Positions 46,601-55,085 of a stretch of DNA of 64,000 nucleotides are shown piece by piece. The translations under genes were made by a program, and so were the position numbers. The notes beneath the pieces are model-generated. The model was not told where the DNA came from. It searched no databases and worked only from the letters and a program-made list of their open reading frames with translations. The DNA lies in the NCBI RefSeq assembly GCF_016127315.1, contig NZ_CP065997.1, positions 3,162,001 to 3,226,000 on the forward strand. Direction: 5' to 3'. The number at the start of each line of letters is the position of its first letter. The stretch's first letter is position 1. Origin of the DNA: Achromobacter deleyi. GTDB taxonomy: Bacteria; Pseudomonadota; Gammaproteobacteria; Burkholderiales; Burkholderiaceae_B.

Positions 46601-47197
46601 CAGGCCGACGTGTCCATCAGCCCCGGCTTCGCCGCCGCCGCGCGCGGCGCCTGGGGCGACAGCGCCGAGCATCCCGCCTGGCAACTCGAATCCGGCTACG
46701 ACGCCGCCATCGGCACCCTGGCCCACGCCTGGCTGGCCCGCATCGGCCAGGACGGCGTCGCCACCTGGCCGGCCGACGCCCTGGCCCAACGCCTGCCCGC
46801 CATGCGTCGCCAACTGACCCGCGCGGGCATCCCCGCCAGCCAGGCCGACGCCGCCGCCGAAGCCGTCCTGGACACCCTCCAGTCCACCCTGGCCGACGAA
46901 CGCGGCCTCTGGCTCCTGTCCCAATCCGGCGCCCGCCGCGAATGGCCCCTCATCGACGCCGCCGGCAAAGTCTCCGTCATCGACCTGGCCCTCAGCACCG
47001 AAGACGGCTGGCTCATCGTCGATTACAAAACAGGCCGCCCCCAACCCCACGAATCCCCCGCCGCCTTCGCCCAACGCATGCGCCAACGCCACGGCGACCA
47101 ACTCCTGCGCTACTGCGCCCAGGTAACCGCCCTGGACGGCCGCAAAGCCCGCGCCGCCCTATATTTCCCCCGAGCCCAAGCCTGGATAGACCTATAA
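43640..47197 (+). CDS. addA: AddA-like UvrD-family helicase/exonuclease
   Basis: An 1185-residue superfamily I helicase. Motif I is QAPAGSGKTELL (27-38), motif II is LLIDEFQDTS (about 405-414), motif III/IV is GDPMQSIYRFRKAEV, and motif VI is YVAATRARKRLHLV. The C-terminal nuclease motif is STEDG then LIVDYKTG (near residue 1127). This is the motor and nuclease of an AddAB-type recombination complex. The A/T-poor third codon positions shift towards C in the last 700 bases, where cca/ccc-rich codons dominate. It ends at 47197, immediately before an A-rich repeat region. Confidence 0.9.
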   Translation: MADVERQPQDHAARAAALDPARSFLVQAPAGSGKTELLTDRILALLATVNRPEEIVAITFTRKAASEMHARVLSKLRRGLDAPPEAAHERRGWELARAALARNAEQEWHLLEHPARLAIRTIDSFCAGLVRSMPWLSELGGMPEITDDARAHYEAAARATLDLADDYDAVRILLQHMDVDVQAAKDAIADMLGQRDQWLPLLRHGSDREALEQTLAEAIGEDLDALCEAMPYGWADALSGPARLAAAQLQDGGEDDRLAALLDWTEELPADAEVLDQWRAVAHLLLTGTGSLRKTVTKTLGFPAKCAHKEPFVAWLESADADAAWVRRLAAVRDIPAPRLSDAQWEVLGAQLMTLALAVAQLRLRFADTGEVDFIEVSQRAASALGSADDPGELLLKLDASIRHLLIDEFQDTSQTQLDLLRTLTSGWQEGDGRSLFLVGDPMQSIYRFRKAEVGLFLEVAEKGVGELQPGFLNLTDNFRSQAGIVDWVNQSFAQLLPKRSDAAAGAIKYSPSTAFHGALPDPAVRFHPAWSRAGAAPAEEQAEDIAVDLVRQALAEHAGSKHPVAILVRARSHLGNLTRRLAQEGIRCRAVDLVPLALRPVVADLVQLVRALSHPGDRLAWLSVLRAPFCGLTLESLQRLFGADHVTPVPVLLERLLRPASAKAMAAPLATAPAARQGSLFDDSENPAQGALFDDAAPEASRVDPVLTPVAAGEGEPSFGGADAPRSAEALLRPDEYARLRQVAAILLDTRNASGAMPFAAWVESLWRRLGGPALYSGPSVANDAESLFQLVERLAPHGAIDVATLDTGIARLFAAPDAADEEAAVEIMTMHKSKGLQFETVILYGLHRAPRGDQPPLVRFEQSGGRVLFGPVKPRAETEADPVSRYLGAREARRASYEIDRLLYVAATRARKRLHLVGHVNVDEASGQPKTPSSASLLGRLWPCLATPTPPALDGDAAEPVADAPEWQGEPLRRLHRDGLAQLARQADVSISPGFAAAARGAWGDSAEHPAWQLESGYDAAIGTLAHAWLARIGQDGVATWPADALAQRLPAMRRQLTRAGIPASQADAAAEAVLDTLQSTLADERGLWLLSQSGARREWPLIDAAGKVSVIDLALSTEDGWLIVDYKTGRPQPHESPAAFAQRMRQRHGDQLLRYCAQVTALDGRKARAALYFPRAQAWIDL

Positions 47198-47224
47198 AAA
47201 AAGAGGCAAAACAAAAAAGACAAA

Positions 47225-47275
47225 GCAAGAAAAAAGGCAAAGCAAGAAAAAAGGCAAAGCAAGAAAAAAGGCAAA
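47225..47275. repeat. Three exact tandem copies of a 17-base purine-rich unit
   Basis: GCAAGAAAAAAGGCAAA starts at 47225, 47242 and 47259; degenerate pieces extend the array from about 47197 to 47320. The unit length is not a multiple of three and there is no reading frame of note. It directly follows the addA-like stop codon, in a GC-rich genome, and so stands out strongly. Confidence 0.9.
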
Positions 47276-47325
47276 GCAAGGCAAAGCGAAGCGAGCCAAC
47301 AAGACAAGCAAAGCAATGTCTTCCT

Positions 47326-47346
47326 CCCTCCCCCTAGGGGGGAGGG
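47326..47346 (+). terminator. GC hairpin downstream of the addAB-like genes
   Basis: CCCTCCCCC (47326-47334), loop TAG, GGGGGAGGG (47338-47346). A perfect 9-base stem but no T run afterwards; probable transcription end or processing element for the addAB-like operon. Confidence 0.5.
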
Positions 47347-47375
47347 CCGGGGAGGGGGCCCACATACAGCCCCCC

Positions 47376-47447
47376 GGGGCCCGCCAACCAAGAGGCTAGC
47401 CGAGCGAGCAACGCGAAGCTCTGCTAGAATCTTGGTTGGCGGGCCCC
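47376..47447. repeat. 18-base perfect inverted repeat flanking the ffs promoter
   Basis: GGGGCCCGCCAACCAAGA (47376-47393) is the exact reverse complement of 47430-47447, which is the beginning of the 4.5S RNA gene. The 36-base spacer includes the presumed -10 of ffs. Confidence 0.9.
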
Positions 47448-47536
47448 TTCGCATGGTTCGACGGTGAACCTGGTCAGGTCGGGAACGAAGCAGCCATAGT
47501 CGTTTAGGGTCAGTGCCGGAGTAAGGCTCGCCAACC
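47434..47536 (+). ncRNA. ffs: 4.5S RNA of the signal recognition particle
   Basis: About 103 bases. The ends pair: GGTTGGCGGGCC (from 47434) with GGCTCGCCAACC (to 47536). The conserved apical domain reads TGGTCAGGTC, then GGGAACGAAGCAGCCA, which carries the Ffh-binding symmetric and asymmetric loops and a GGAA-type tetraloop. A -10-like TAGAAT lies at 47425-47430. Placement directly upstream of dnaX is usual in beta-proteobacteria. It binds Ffh and targets membrane proteins co-translationally. Confidence 0.96.
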
Positions 47537-47656
47537 GGTTTTCGCAAAGGGGACGGGGTTGTTTTCCAAGGGGATTTCCCCGGAAGATGATTCCGTCCCT
47601 TTTGCATTTCATGCCGGCAATCGCATCGGCTCTTGCAAAGGCTCTACAATCCCGCC

Positions 47657-49912
47657 ATGACTTATCTGGTACTGGCCCGCAAGTGGCGGCCGCGATCGTT
47701 CGATACCCTCGTGGGACAGGATCACGTGGTGCGCGCGCTGACGCATGCGCTCGACACCCAGCGCCTGCATCACGCCTGGCTGTTCACCGGCACGCGCGGC
47801 GTCGGCAAGACCACGCTGTCGCGCATCCTGGCCAAATCGCTCAACTGCGAAACCGGCATCACCTCCAAGCCCTGCGGCGTCTGTCGCGCCTGCACCGAGA
47901 TCGATGCCGGCCGGTTCGTCGACTACCTCGAACTGGACGCGGCCTCGAACCGCGGCGTCGAGGAAATGACCCAGCTGCTGGAGCAGGCCGTCTACGCGCC
48001 AGGCGCCGGCCGCTTCAAGGTCTACATGATCGACGAAGTGCACATGCTCACGGGGCACGCGTTCAACGCGATGCTCAAAACGCTGGAAGAGCCGCCGCCG
48101 CACGTCAAATTCATCCTCGCCACCACCGACCCGCAGAAGATCCCGGTCACGGTGCTGTCGCGCTGCCTGCAATTCAATCTGAAGCAGATGCCGGCCGACT
48201 CCATCGTGGGCCACCTGCAGGCGGTGCTGGGCGAAGAGCAGGTCGGCTTCGAAGTGCCGGCCCTGCGCCTGATCGGCCAGGCCGCGTCGGGCTCGATGCG
48301 CGACGCGCTGTCGCTGACCGACCAGGCCATCGCCTACAGCGCCGGCAACCTGACCGAGGACGCCGTGCGCGGCATGCTCGGCACCATCGACCAGCGCCAC
48401 CTGGTGCGCCTGCTGGACGCCTTGTCCACCGGCGACGCCAAGGGCGTGCTGGCGGTGGCCGATGAACTCGCCACGCGCGGCCTGTCGTACGCCGGCGCGC
48501 TGGCCGACCTGGCCGTGCTGCTGTCGCGCGTCGCCATCGAGCAGCGCGTGTCCGGCGTGATGCCGGCCGAGGATCCGCTGGCGGCCGACATCGCCCGCCT
48601 GGCGCAATCATTGCATCCCGACGCGGTGCAGCTGTTCTATTCGGTGGCGGTGCACAGCCGCGGCGAACTGACGCTGGCGCCCGACGAGTACGCCGGCTTC
48701 ATCATGGCCTGCCTGCGCATGCTGGCGCTGAACGGTGACGCCGGTCCGCAGACCGCCATCGAGGCGCCCGCCGCGCCGGCCCGCCAGACGGCCGAGCCCG
48801 TCGCGGCCGCCGCGCAGCCGCCGCAAGCGGCGCCGGCCGCCGCCGCGCCGGTGGCGCAACCGGCAGCCCCCGCGCCGTCCGCGCCCGTGAGCGTGCCGCA
48901 AGCGAACGTCGCGCCGGCTCCGGCCGCCGCGCCCGCTGCTGTCGCGCCCGCGCCGGTGGCCGCGCCGCCCGTCGCCGCCCCTGTTGCCTCGCCCGTCGCC
49001 GCGTCCACCCAGCCGGCCGCTGCCAGCGTGCCGCCTTGGGAAGAGGCTCCCGCCGCCGCCGGTTCCGCCCAGGCCGCCGTCGACGCCGCTGCCCAGCCGG
49101 CGTCCGCCATGAATACCGCCGCGCCGAGCGCGCCGGCCACGGCATCGCCCGTTGCCGCGCCCGCCGTCGCGGCTGCGCCCGCGGCGCATGCTTCCGCCAC
49201 GGACGCCCCCGCTGCCCCGGCGCCCGCCAAGTCGGCCCCGCTGGCCGTGACGCCCGCGGCTGCCGCGGTCGCGCCGGCCGCGGATGACAACGGTCCGCCG
49301 TCCTGGGTCGACGAGGAAATCCCGTTCGAGGCCGAAGGCGGCTTCGTGCCCGATGGTGGTTTCGCCCCCGACGGCGGTTTCACGTCGGACCCCGACGACG
49401 ATTTCGAAACGCTGGCCAGCGCGCCTTCGTCCGCGCCCGCGCCGTCGGCGGCGCCCGCCCGGCGCGAAGGCCCGGCCCCGGCCCGCAAGCGCCAGTCGCG
49501 TGCCCGCCTGAACGACATGACCTCCGCCGCCTGGCCCGAGCTGGCCGCGCGCCTGCCGGTCACCGGCCTGGCCGCCGAGCTGGCGCGCCAGAGCGAATGG
49601 GCCGGCGTGCAGGGCGATGCCATCATCCTGCGCGTGGCGGTCAAGACGCTGGCCGAAAGCGAAAGCCGCGTGCGCCTGCAGACGGTGCTGTGCGAACACT
49701 TCGGCCAGGGCATCCGGCTGGACGTGGACGTCGGCGCGGTTGGTGAAGCCACGGCCCACGCCGTGGCCCAGGCCGAGCGCGCGGCGCGCCAGCAGGCCGC
49801 CGAGGACGCGGTCGCCGTCGATCCCTTCGTGCAGGCGCTGGTCTCCGACTTCGGCGCCCATGTCGTGGCGGGGTCGATCCGCCACGTCGAACCTCCTTCC
49901 GCCGCCGCGTAA
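47657..49912 (+). CDS. dnaX: DNA polymerase III subunit tau (DnaX)
   Basis: A 751-residue clamp-loader subunit. The AAA+ P-loop is GTRGVGKTT (45-53), zinc ligands are Cys64, Cys73, Cys76 and Cys79 (CGVCRAC), Walker B is MIDEVHML and sensor 1 is [11 protein letters not shown] very Ala/Pro-rich linker covers roughly residues 375-560; the C-terminal domain binds the polymerase alpha subunit and DnaB. The ATG at 47657 gives [12 protein letters not shown], the standard N-terminus. No A-rich slippery heptamer was seen, so a short gamma form by frameshifting is not indicated. It is followed by ybaB and recR. Confidence 0.95.
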   Translation: MTYLVLARKWRPRSFDTLVGQDHVVRALTHALDTQRLHHAWLFTGTRGVGKTTLSRILAKSLNCETGITSKPCGVCRACTEIDAGRFVDYLELDAASNRGVEEMTQLLEQAVYAPGAGRFKVYMIDEVHMLTGHAFNAMLKTLEEPPPHVKFILATTDPQKIPVTVLSRCLQFNLKQMPADSIVGHLQAVLGEEQVGFEVPALRLIGQAASGSMRDALSLTDQAIAYSAGNLTEDAVRGMLGTIDQRHLVRLLDALSTGDAKGVLAVADELATRGLSYAGALADLAVLLSRVAIEQRVSGVMPAEDPLAADIARLAQSLHPDAVQLFYSVAVHSRGELTLAPDEYAGFIMACLRMLALNGDAGPQTAIEAPAAPARQTAEPVAAAAQPPQAAPAAAAPVAQPAAPAPSAPVSVPQANVAPAPAAAPAAVAPAPVAAPPVAAPVASPVAASTQPAAASVPPWEEAPAAAGSAQAAVDAAAQPASAMNTAAPSAPATASPVAAPAVAAAPAAHASATDAPAAPAPAKSAPLAVTPAAAAVAPAADDNGPPSWVDEEIPFEAEGGFVPDGGFAPDGGFTSDPDDDFETLASAPSSAPAPSAAPARREGPAPARKRQSRARLNDMTSAAWPELAARLPVTGLAAELARQSEWAGVQGDAIILRVAVKTLAESESRVRLQTVLCEHFGQGIRLDVDVGAVGEATAHAVAQAERAARQQAAEDAVAVDPFVQALVSDFGAHVVAGSIRHVEPPSAAA

Positions 49913-49956
49913 CGCGCCGGCAATCCCTACATTCCCTCGTTCAAGGAAGCTCCATC

Positions 49957-50283
49957 ATGATGAAAGGACAATTGGCCGGTCTGATGCGCCAGGCGCAGCA
50001 GATGCAGGAAAACATGAAGAAGGCGCAGGACGCACTGGCCGAGATCCAGGTCGAAGGCGCCTCCGGCGGCGGCCTGGTCAAGGTCACCATGAGCTGCCGC
50101 CACGACGTCAAGCGCGTCGAGATCGATCCGTCGCTGCTGGCCGACGACAAGGACATGCTGGAAGACCTGGTCGCCGCCGCCTTCAACGACGCGCTGCGCA
50201 AGGCCGAAGCCACCTCGCAGGAAAAGATGGCGTCCGTCACCGCCGGCATGCCGCTGCCCCCGGGCATGAAGCTGCCGTTCTGA
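49957..50283 (+). CDS. ybaB: YbaB/EbfC nucleoid-associated protein
   Basis: A 108-residue DNA-binding protein, dimeric tweezer fold. Family features: [19 protein letters not shown] at the N-terminus, then [20 protein letters not shown] and the C-terminal LPPGMKLPF. It lies 44 bases after dnaX and 67 before recR, the conserved dnaX-ybaB-recR order. Confidence 0.95.
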   Translation: MMKGQLAGLMRQAQQMQENMKKAQDALAEIQVEGASGGGLVKVTMSCRHDVKRVEIDPSLLADDKDMLEDLVAAAFNDALRKAEATSQEKMASVTAGMPLPPGMKLPF

Positions 50284-50294
50284 TCGAACGTTCC

Positions 50295-50325
50295 GGCCGC
50301 CGCCGCCCCGGGCGGCGCGGCCTTT
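50295..50325 (+). terminator. Hairpin between ybaB and recR
   Basis: GGCCGC (50295-50300) pairs with GCGGCC (50317-50322), with an inner GCCGCC/GGCGGC stem and a bulged C, then TTT. Weak tail; it may only attenuate read-through into recR. Confidence 0.4.
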
Positions 50326-50350
50326 GCTGTCCGCACGTTTGCGTTGTGTC

Positions 50351-50959
50351 ATGGATCCTCTACTGCCTGAACCCGAACCGCTGGTCTCGCTGATCGAGGC
50401 GCTGCGGCGCCTGCCCGGCGTGGGTGTGCGTTCCGCGCGGCGCATGGCCTATCACCTGTTGCAGCACGACCCCCAGGGCGCCGACATGCTCGGCCGCGCG
50501 CTGGCCGGGGCGGTGCGCGACCTGCGCCACTGCTCGCGTTGCAACAGCTTCGCCGAAGAGGACGTGTGCGCCACCTGCGCCAATCCCAAGCGCGATCCTT
50601 CCCTGCTGTGCATCGTCGAGACGCCGGCCGACCAGAACATGATCGAGTCCAGCCACGGCTATCGCGGGCTGTACTACGTGCTGATGGGACGGGTGGCGCC
50701 GCTCGAGGGCATCGGCCCGCGCGAGCTGGATTTCGACCGCGTCATCCGCCGCGCCACCGACGGCGTGGTGCAGGAGGTCATCCTGGCCACCAACTTCACC
50801 GCCGAAGGCGAGACCACCGCGCATTTCCTGGGCGAGGCCCTGGGCGAACGCGGCCTGCGGGTCACGCGCCTGGCGCGCGGCGTGCCGGCCGGCAGCGAGC
50901 TGGAATACGTCGACGCCGGCACCATCGCCTGGGCGCTGATGGAGCGCAAGACCACCTGA
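50351..50959 (+). CDS. recR: Recombination mediator protein RecR
   Basis: A 202-residue protein that with RecO loads RecA on SSB-coated DNA. It has an HhH segment ([20 protein letters not shown]), a four-cysteine zinc finger ([16 protein letters not shown]) and a Toprim domain ([16 protein letters not shown], then [14 protein letters not shown]). The ATG at 50351 is the only start compatible with the family N-terminus. Confidence 0.96.
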   Translation: MDPLLPEPEPLVSLIEALRRLPGVGVRSARRMAYHLLQHDPQGADMLGRALAGAVRDLRHCSRCNSFAEEDVCATCANPKRDPSLLCIVETPADQNMIESSHGYRGLYYVLMGRVAPLEGIGPRELDFDRVIRRATDGVVQEVILATNFTAEGETTAHFLGEALGERGLRVTRLARGVPAGSELEYVDAGTIAWALMERKTT

Positions 50960-51055
50960 TACGCATCCACAATAGTCCGCCGGCAATGTACCGGCGGGCA
51001 TTGGAAGAACTGCCCGCGCGCGCGGCGCGGCATCCACAAGAGGAAGACAACCGCC

Positions 51056-52345
51056 ATGTCAGCCCTGACCGGCCTGAAGGTCCTGGAACTCGGCACGCTC
51101 ATCGCCGGCCCGTTCGCCGCCCGCATCTTTGGTGAATTCGGCGCCGACGTCATCAAGGTGGAAACGCCGCACGGCCCCGACGGGACCGGCGGCGGCGACC
51201 CCATCCGCAGCTGGCGCCACCTGCACGAAGGCAATTCGCTGTGGTGGACGGTGCAGGCCCGCAACAAGCAATCCATCGCCCTCAACCTCAAGCACCCCGA
51301 AGCCCGCGAGATCGCCCGCAAGCTGGCGCTGGACGCCGACGTGGTGGTCGAGAACTACCGCCCCGGCGTGCTGGAAAAATGGGGGCTGGGCTTCGAGCAG
51401 CTGCGCGCCATCAACCCCGCGCTGATCATGGTGCGCCTGTCCGGCTACGGCCAGACCGGCCCGATGAAGGACCAGCCGGGTTTCGGCGCGATCGGTGAAT
51501 CGATGGGCGGCCTGCGCTACGTGTCGGGCCATCCCGACCGGCCGCCGCTGCGGGTCGGCATCTCGATCGGCGATTCGATCGCCGCGCTGCACGGCGTGAT
51601 CGGCGCCATGATGGCGCTGCGCCACCGCGACGCCACCGGCGGCCGCTGGAACGGCCGGCAGGGCGAGGCGTGCAGGGCGGGGCAGGGCCAGATGGTCGAC
51701 GTCGCCCTGTACGAGGCGGTGTTCAACATGATGGAAAGCCTGGTGCCCGAATACGACGTGGCCGGCGTGGTGCGCGAGCGCACCGGCGGCGCGCTGCCCG
51801 GCATCGTGCCGTCCAACACCTATACGACGCGCGATGGCCAGAACATCGTCATCGCCGGCAATGGCGACGCGATCTTCCACCGCCTGATGCTGGCCATCGG
51901 CCGCGACGACCTGGCCTCGGACCCGGACCTGGTGCGCAACGATGGCCGCGCCCGCCGGGTCGCCGAGATCGACGGCGCCATCCAGCAGTGGTGCGACGGC
52001 CGCGGCATCGACGAGGCGCTCAACACCCTGAAGGCGGCCGACGTGCCGGTTGGCAAGATCTACAGCGTGGCCGACATGTTCACCGACCCGCAGTTCCTGG
52101 CGCGCCGCATGATCGAGCAGCACCAGTTCGCCGACGGCAGCCCGGTCAAGCTGCCGGCGGTGGTTCCCAAACTCTCGGAAACCCCGGGCGGCACCCGCTG
52201 GATCGGTCCGTCATTAGGGGAACATACCGAGGAAGTCCTGAAATCGCTGGGGTATGATTCAGCGGCTATCGACAAGCTGGCGCAGACCGGCGCTATCGGT
52301 ATCCCCGCACCCAAGGAGACAACACATGTCAGTCACACGTCGTGA
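51056..52345 (+). CDS. Class III CoA-transferase linked to an ABC importer
   Basis: A 429-residue CaiB/BaiF family protein. Blocks: LKVLELGTLIAGPFAARIFG, VVENYRPGVLEKWGLGFEQL, RLSGYGQTGPMKDQPGFGAI. After DATGGR there is an extra stretch WNGRQGEACRAG before the usual GQMVDVALYEAV (about residues 198-215), longer than in typical members. Its 3' end overlaps the start of the ABC binding-protein gene by 20 bases. It probably activates the compound that the downstream importer brings in; the substrate is not known. Confidence 0.88.
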   Translation: MSALTGLKVLELGTLIAGPFAARIFGEFGADVIKVETPHGPDGTGGGDPIRSWRHLHEGNSLWWTVQARNKQSIALNLKHPEAREIARKLALDADVVVENYRPGVLEKWGLGFEQLRAINPALIMVRLSGYGQTGPMKDQPGFGAIGESMGGLRYVSGHPDRPPLRVGISIGDSIAALHGVIGAMMALRHRDATGGRWNGRQGEACRAGQGQMVDVALYEAVFNMMESLVPEYDVAGVVRERTGGALPGIVPSNTYTTRDGQNIVIAGNGDAIFHRLMLAIGRDDLASDPDLVRNDGRARRVAEIDGAIQQWCDGRGIDEALNTLKAADVPVGKIYSVADMFTDPQFLARRMIEQHQFADGSPVKLPAVVPKLSETPGGTRWIGPSLGEHTEEVLKSLGYDSAAIDKLAQTGAIGIPAPKETTHVSHTS

Positions 52346-53366
52346 TCTGCTCAAGATGGCCGGCGCCGCCGGCGTCATGGGCATGGCCCCCGCCATCGTG
52401 CGCGCCCAGAAGCTGGAAAAGACCAAGGTCCAGATCGCCGTGGGCGGCAAGCCCCTGATCTACTACCTGCCGCTGTCCATCGCCGAGGCCCGCGGTTATT
52501 TCAAGGACGAGGGCCTGGACGTCTCCATCGCCGACTTCGCCGGTGGTTCCAAGGCCCTGCAGGCCGTGGTGGGCGGCAGCGCCGACGTGGTCTCGGGCGC
52601 TTTCGAGCACACGCTGGCCATGCAATCGAAGGGCCAGGCCTACCGCGCCTTCGTGCTGCAGGGCCGCGCGCCGATGATCGGCGTGGGCGTGTCCAAGAAG
52701 AACCTGCCCAACTACAAGGGCCCCGCCGACCTCAAGGGCAAGAAGATCGGCGTGACCGCGCCGGGCTCGTCCACCAACATGGTGGTCAGCTTCTTCCTGG
52801 CCAAGCACGGCCTGAAGGCTTCCGACGTTTCCATCATCGGCGTGGGCGCCGGCGCCGGCGCGGTGACCGCGTTGCGCAGCGGCCAGATCGACGCCATCTC
52901 CAACACCGACCCCGTGGTGTCGATGCTGGAAATGCCGGGCGACATCCAGATCATCGTCGACACCCGTACGCTCAAGGACACCCAGGACATCTTCGGCGGC
53001 AACATGCCGGCCGGCTGCCTGTACGCGCCGCAGGCGTTCGTCGACGCCAACCCCAACACCGTGCAGGCGCTGACCAACGCCATGGTGCGCGCCGACAAGT
53101 GGATCCAGAAGGCCGGCCCGGACGAGATCGCCAAGGTCGTGCCCGAGACCTACCTGCTGGGCGACCCGGCCGTGTACAAGGCCGCCATCGGCAAGAGCCT
53201 GGAAGGCCTGTCGCCCGACGGCATGATCCCCGAGGACGGCGCCGCCACCGCGCTCAAGGCCCTGGCCGCCTACCAGGCGGATTTCGACGGCGCCAAGATC
53301 GACCCGTCCAAGGTCTGGACCAACGACTTCGCCCGCCGCGCCAACGAGAAGTATCCCAATGGCTGA
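52326..53366 (+). CDS. ABC transporter substrate-binding protein (NMT1/SsuA-like) with a Tat-type signal
   Basis: A 346-residue periplasmic protein of the nitrate/sulfonate/taurine group. The leader SVTRRDLLKMAGAAGVMGMA has a twin-arginine start and ends near IVRA. Family blocks are YYLPLSIAEARGYFKDEGLD, GGSKALQAVVGGSADVVSG and LKGKKIGVTAPGSSTNMV. It overlaps the CoA-transferase gene by 20 bases and the ATPase gene by 8, so all are translated from one transcript. Confidence 0.9.
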   Translation: MSVTRRDLLKMAGAAGVMGMAPAIVRAQKLEKTKVQIAVGGKPLIYYLPLSIAEARGYFKDEGLDVSIADFAGGSKALQAVVGGSADVVSGAFEHTLAMQSKGQAYRAFVLQGRAPMIGVGVSKKNLPNYKGPADLKGKKIGVTAPGSSTNMVVSFFLAKHGLKASDVSIIGVGAGAGAVTALRSGQIDAISNTDPVVSMLEMPGDIQIIVDTRTLKDTQDIFGGNMPAGCLYAPQAFVDANPNTVQALTNAMVRADKWIQKAGPDEIAKVVPETYLLGDPAVYKAAIGKSLEGLSPDGMIPEDGAATALKALAAYQADFDGAKIDPSKVWTNDFARRANEKYPNG

Positions 53367-54171
53367 CGCCGCGCTATCGCTGGAAAACATCAGCTGCACC
53401 TTTGTCTCCCGCGACGACCGCTCGCAGCGCTACACCGCCGTCAGCGACACCAGCCTGGCCATCGCGCCGGGCGAGTTCGTGTCGGTGGTGGGCCCGACGG
53501 GCTGCGGCAAGTCCACCCTGCTCAACGTCAGCGCCGGCCTGCTGTCGCCGTCGTCGGGCCAGGTGAAAGTGTTCGGCCAGCCGCTGTCGGGCATCAATGC
53601 GCGCGCCGGCTACATGTTCCAGGGCGAGGCGCTCTTGCCCTGGCGCAGCGCGCTCGACAACGTGGTGGCCGGGCTCGATTTCGCCGGCGTGCCGCGCGCC
53701 GAAGCGCTCGAGCGCGGCCGCGACTGGATGCGCCGCGTCGGCCTGGGCGGCTTCGAAAGCCGCTATCCGCACCAGATGTCGGGCGGCATGCGCAAGCGCG
53801 CCATGCTGGCGCAGACGCTGATCCGCGACCCCGACATCATCCTGATGGACGAGCCGTTCTCGGCGCTCGACATCCAGACGCGCCAGCTGATGGAAAACGA
53901 GGTGCTGGACCTGTGGATGGCCAAGCGCAAGGCGGTGTTGTTCATCACCCATGACCTGGACGAAGCCATCGCCATGAGCGACCGCGTGGTGGTGCTGTCG
54001 GCCGGGCCGGGCACGCATCCCATCGGCGAGTTCGTCATCGACCTGCCGCGTCCGCGCGACGTGGCCGAAGTGCGCAACAACCTGCGTTTCGTCGAATTGC
54101 ACGCGGCCATCTGGGCGGTGTTGCGCGAGGAAGTGCTCAAGGGCTATGCCCAACAACAGAAGCGGGCCTGA
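53359..54171 (+). CDS. ABC transporter ATP-binding protein (SsuB/TauB-like)
   Basis: A 270-residue ATPase: Walker A VGPTGCGKSTLLNV, Q-loop MFQGEALLPWRSALDNV, signature MSGGMRKRAMLAQ, Walker B DIILMDEPFSALD, switch LFITHDLDEAIA. The SGGM variant of the signature (rather than SGGQ) is common in this transporter class. It serves the binding protein and permease on either side. Confidence 0.92.
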   Translation: MADAALSLENISCTFVSRDDRSQRYTAVSDTSLAIAPGEFVSVVGPTGCGKSTLLNVSAGLLSPSSGQVKVFGQPLSGINARAGYMFQGEALLPWRSALDNVVAGLDFAGVPRAEALERGRDWMRRVGLGGFESRYPHQMSGGMRKRAMLAQTLIRDPDIILMDEPFSALDIQTRQLMENEVLDLWMAKRKAVLFITHDLDEAIAMSDRVVVLSAGPGTHPIGEFVIDLPRPRDVAEVRNNLRFVELHAAIWAVLREEVLKGYAQQQKRA

Positions 54172-54223
54172 GGCCCATGCCTGATCCCGGCCGCGCCCGC
54201 TTCCCCACGTACAGGCCCTGACC

Positions 54224-55018
54224 ATGTCCAAGTCGTTCAAACCGGGTTCCGCCAGCCTGCGCTTCTGGCAGTTGCTGCTGCTCGTCGTCATCCTGGGCGT
54301 GTGGCACTTCGCCTCGCGCGATTCCAAGGTGGCGTTCTTCTTTGGCGAACCCCTCAAGGTGTGGGGCCGCATCTGGGCCTGGTTCGTCACCAACGCCGAC
54401 ATCTACACCCACCTGTGGGTCACGCTGACCGAAACGGTGCTGGCCTTCTTCATCGGCACCATCGCCGGGCTGGGTTTCGGCCTGTGGCTGGGGCTGTCGC
54501 CGCGCGCCAGCGCGATTCTCGACCCCTACATCAAGGCGGCCAACTCGATGCCGCGCGTGATCCTGGCGCCGATCTTCGGCATGTGGTTCGGGCTCGGCAT
54601 CTGGTCCAAGGTGGCGCTGGCGGTGACGCTGGTGTTCTTCATCGTCTTCTTCAACGTCTACCAGGGCGTGCGCGAGGTCAGCCCGACGCTGCTCGACAAC
54701 GCCCGCATGCTGGGCGCGCGCCGGCGCCAGCTGCTGCGCCACGTCTACCTGCCGTCGGCCACCAGCTGGGTGTTCTCCAGCCTGCACACCTCGGTGGGCC
54801 TGGCCTTCGTCGGCGCGGTGGTGGGCGAATACCTGGGTTCGGCCAGCGGCGTCGGCTACCTGATCCTGCAGGCCGAGGGCACCTTCGACGTCAACACCGT
54901 GTTCGCCGGCATCGTGGTGCTGACCGCATTCGCGCTGGTGCTCGACTACATCGTCGGGATCGGCGAGAAGCGCCTGATGAAGTGGCAGCCCAAGTCGGGC
55001 GAGACCGAGAAGCTCTAG
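54224..55018 (+). CDS. ABC transporter permease (SsuC/TauC-like)
   Basis: A 264-residue inner-membrane protein with about six helices and the EAA-type loop LLDNARMLGARRRQLLRHVY. N-terminal RFWQLLLLVVILGVWHFASR is the first membrane span. It completes the importer begun at 52326 and ends the CoA-transferase operon. Confidence 0.9.
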   Translation: MSKSFKPGSASLRFWQLLLLVVILGVWHFASRDSKVAFFFGEPLKVWGRIWAWFVTNADIYTHLWVTLTETVLAFFIGTIAGLGFGLWLGLSPRASAILDPYIKAANSMPRVILAPIFGMWFGLGIWSKVALAVTLVFFIVFFNVYQGVREVSPTLLDNARMLGARRRQLLRHVYLPSATSWVFSSLHTSVGLAFVGAVVGEYLGSASGVGYLILQAEGTFDVNTVFAGIVVLTAFALVLDYIVGIGEKRLMKWQPKSGETEKL

Positions 55019-55085
55019 CCGGCGCGGGCCGCCGGGCGCATCGCCCGGCCCGCGCGCGTCACCGCCTGCCTGGCGCCGCTGAAGG

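Noticed and set aside
40562..47101. A 2179-codon open frame on the minus strand, opposite the addAB-like genes
   Set aside because: It is antisense to two large genes with clear helicase and nuclease motifs; the product is a Gln/His/Arg/Ala-rich composition typical of the reverse frame of GC-rich genes, with no recognisable domain.
47225..47275. CRISPR array
   Set aside because: The three 17-base units are directly adjacent without spacers, and there are no cas genes.
47657..49912. Programmed frameshift for a gamma form of DnaX
   Set aside because: No A AAA AAG-type slippery heptamer with downstream hairpin was found in the coding sequence.
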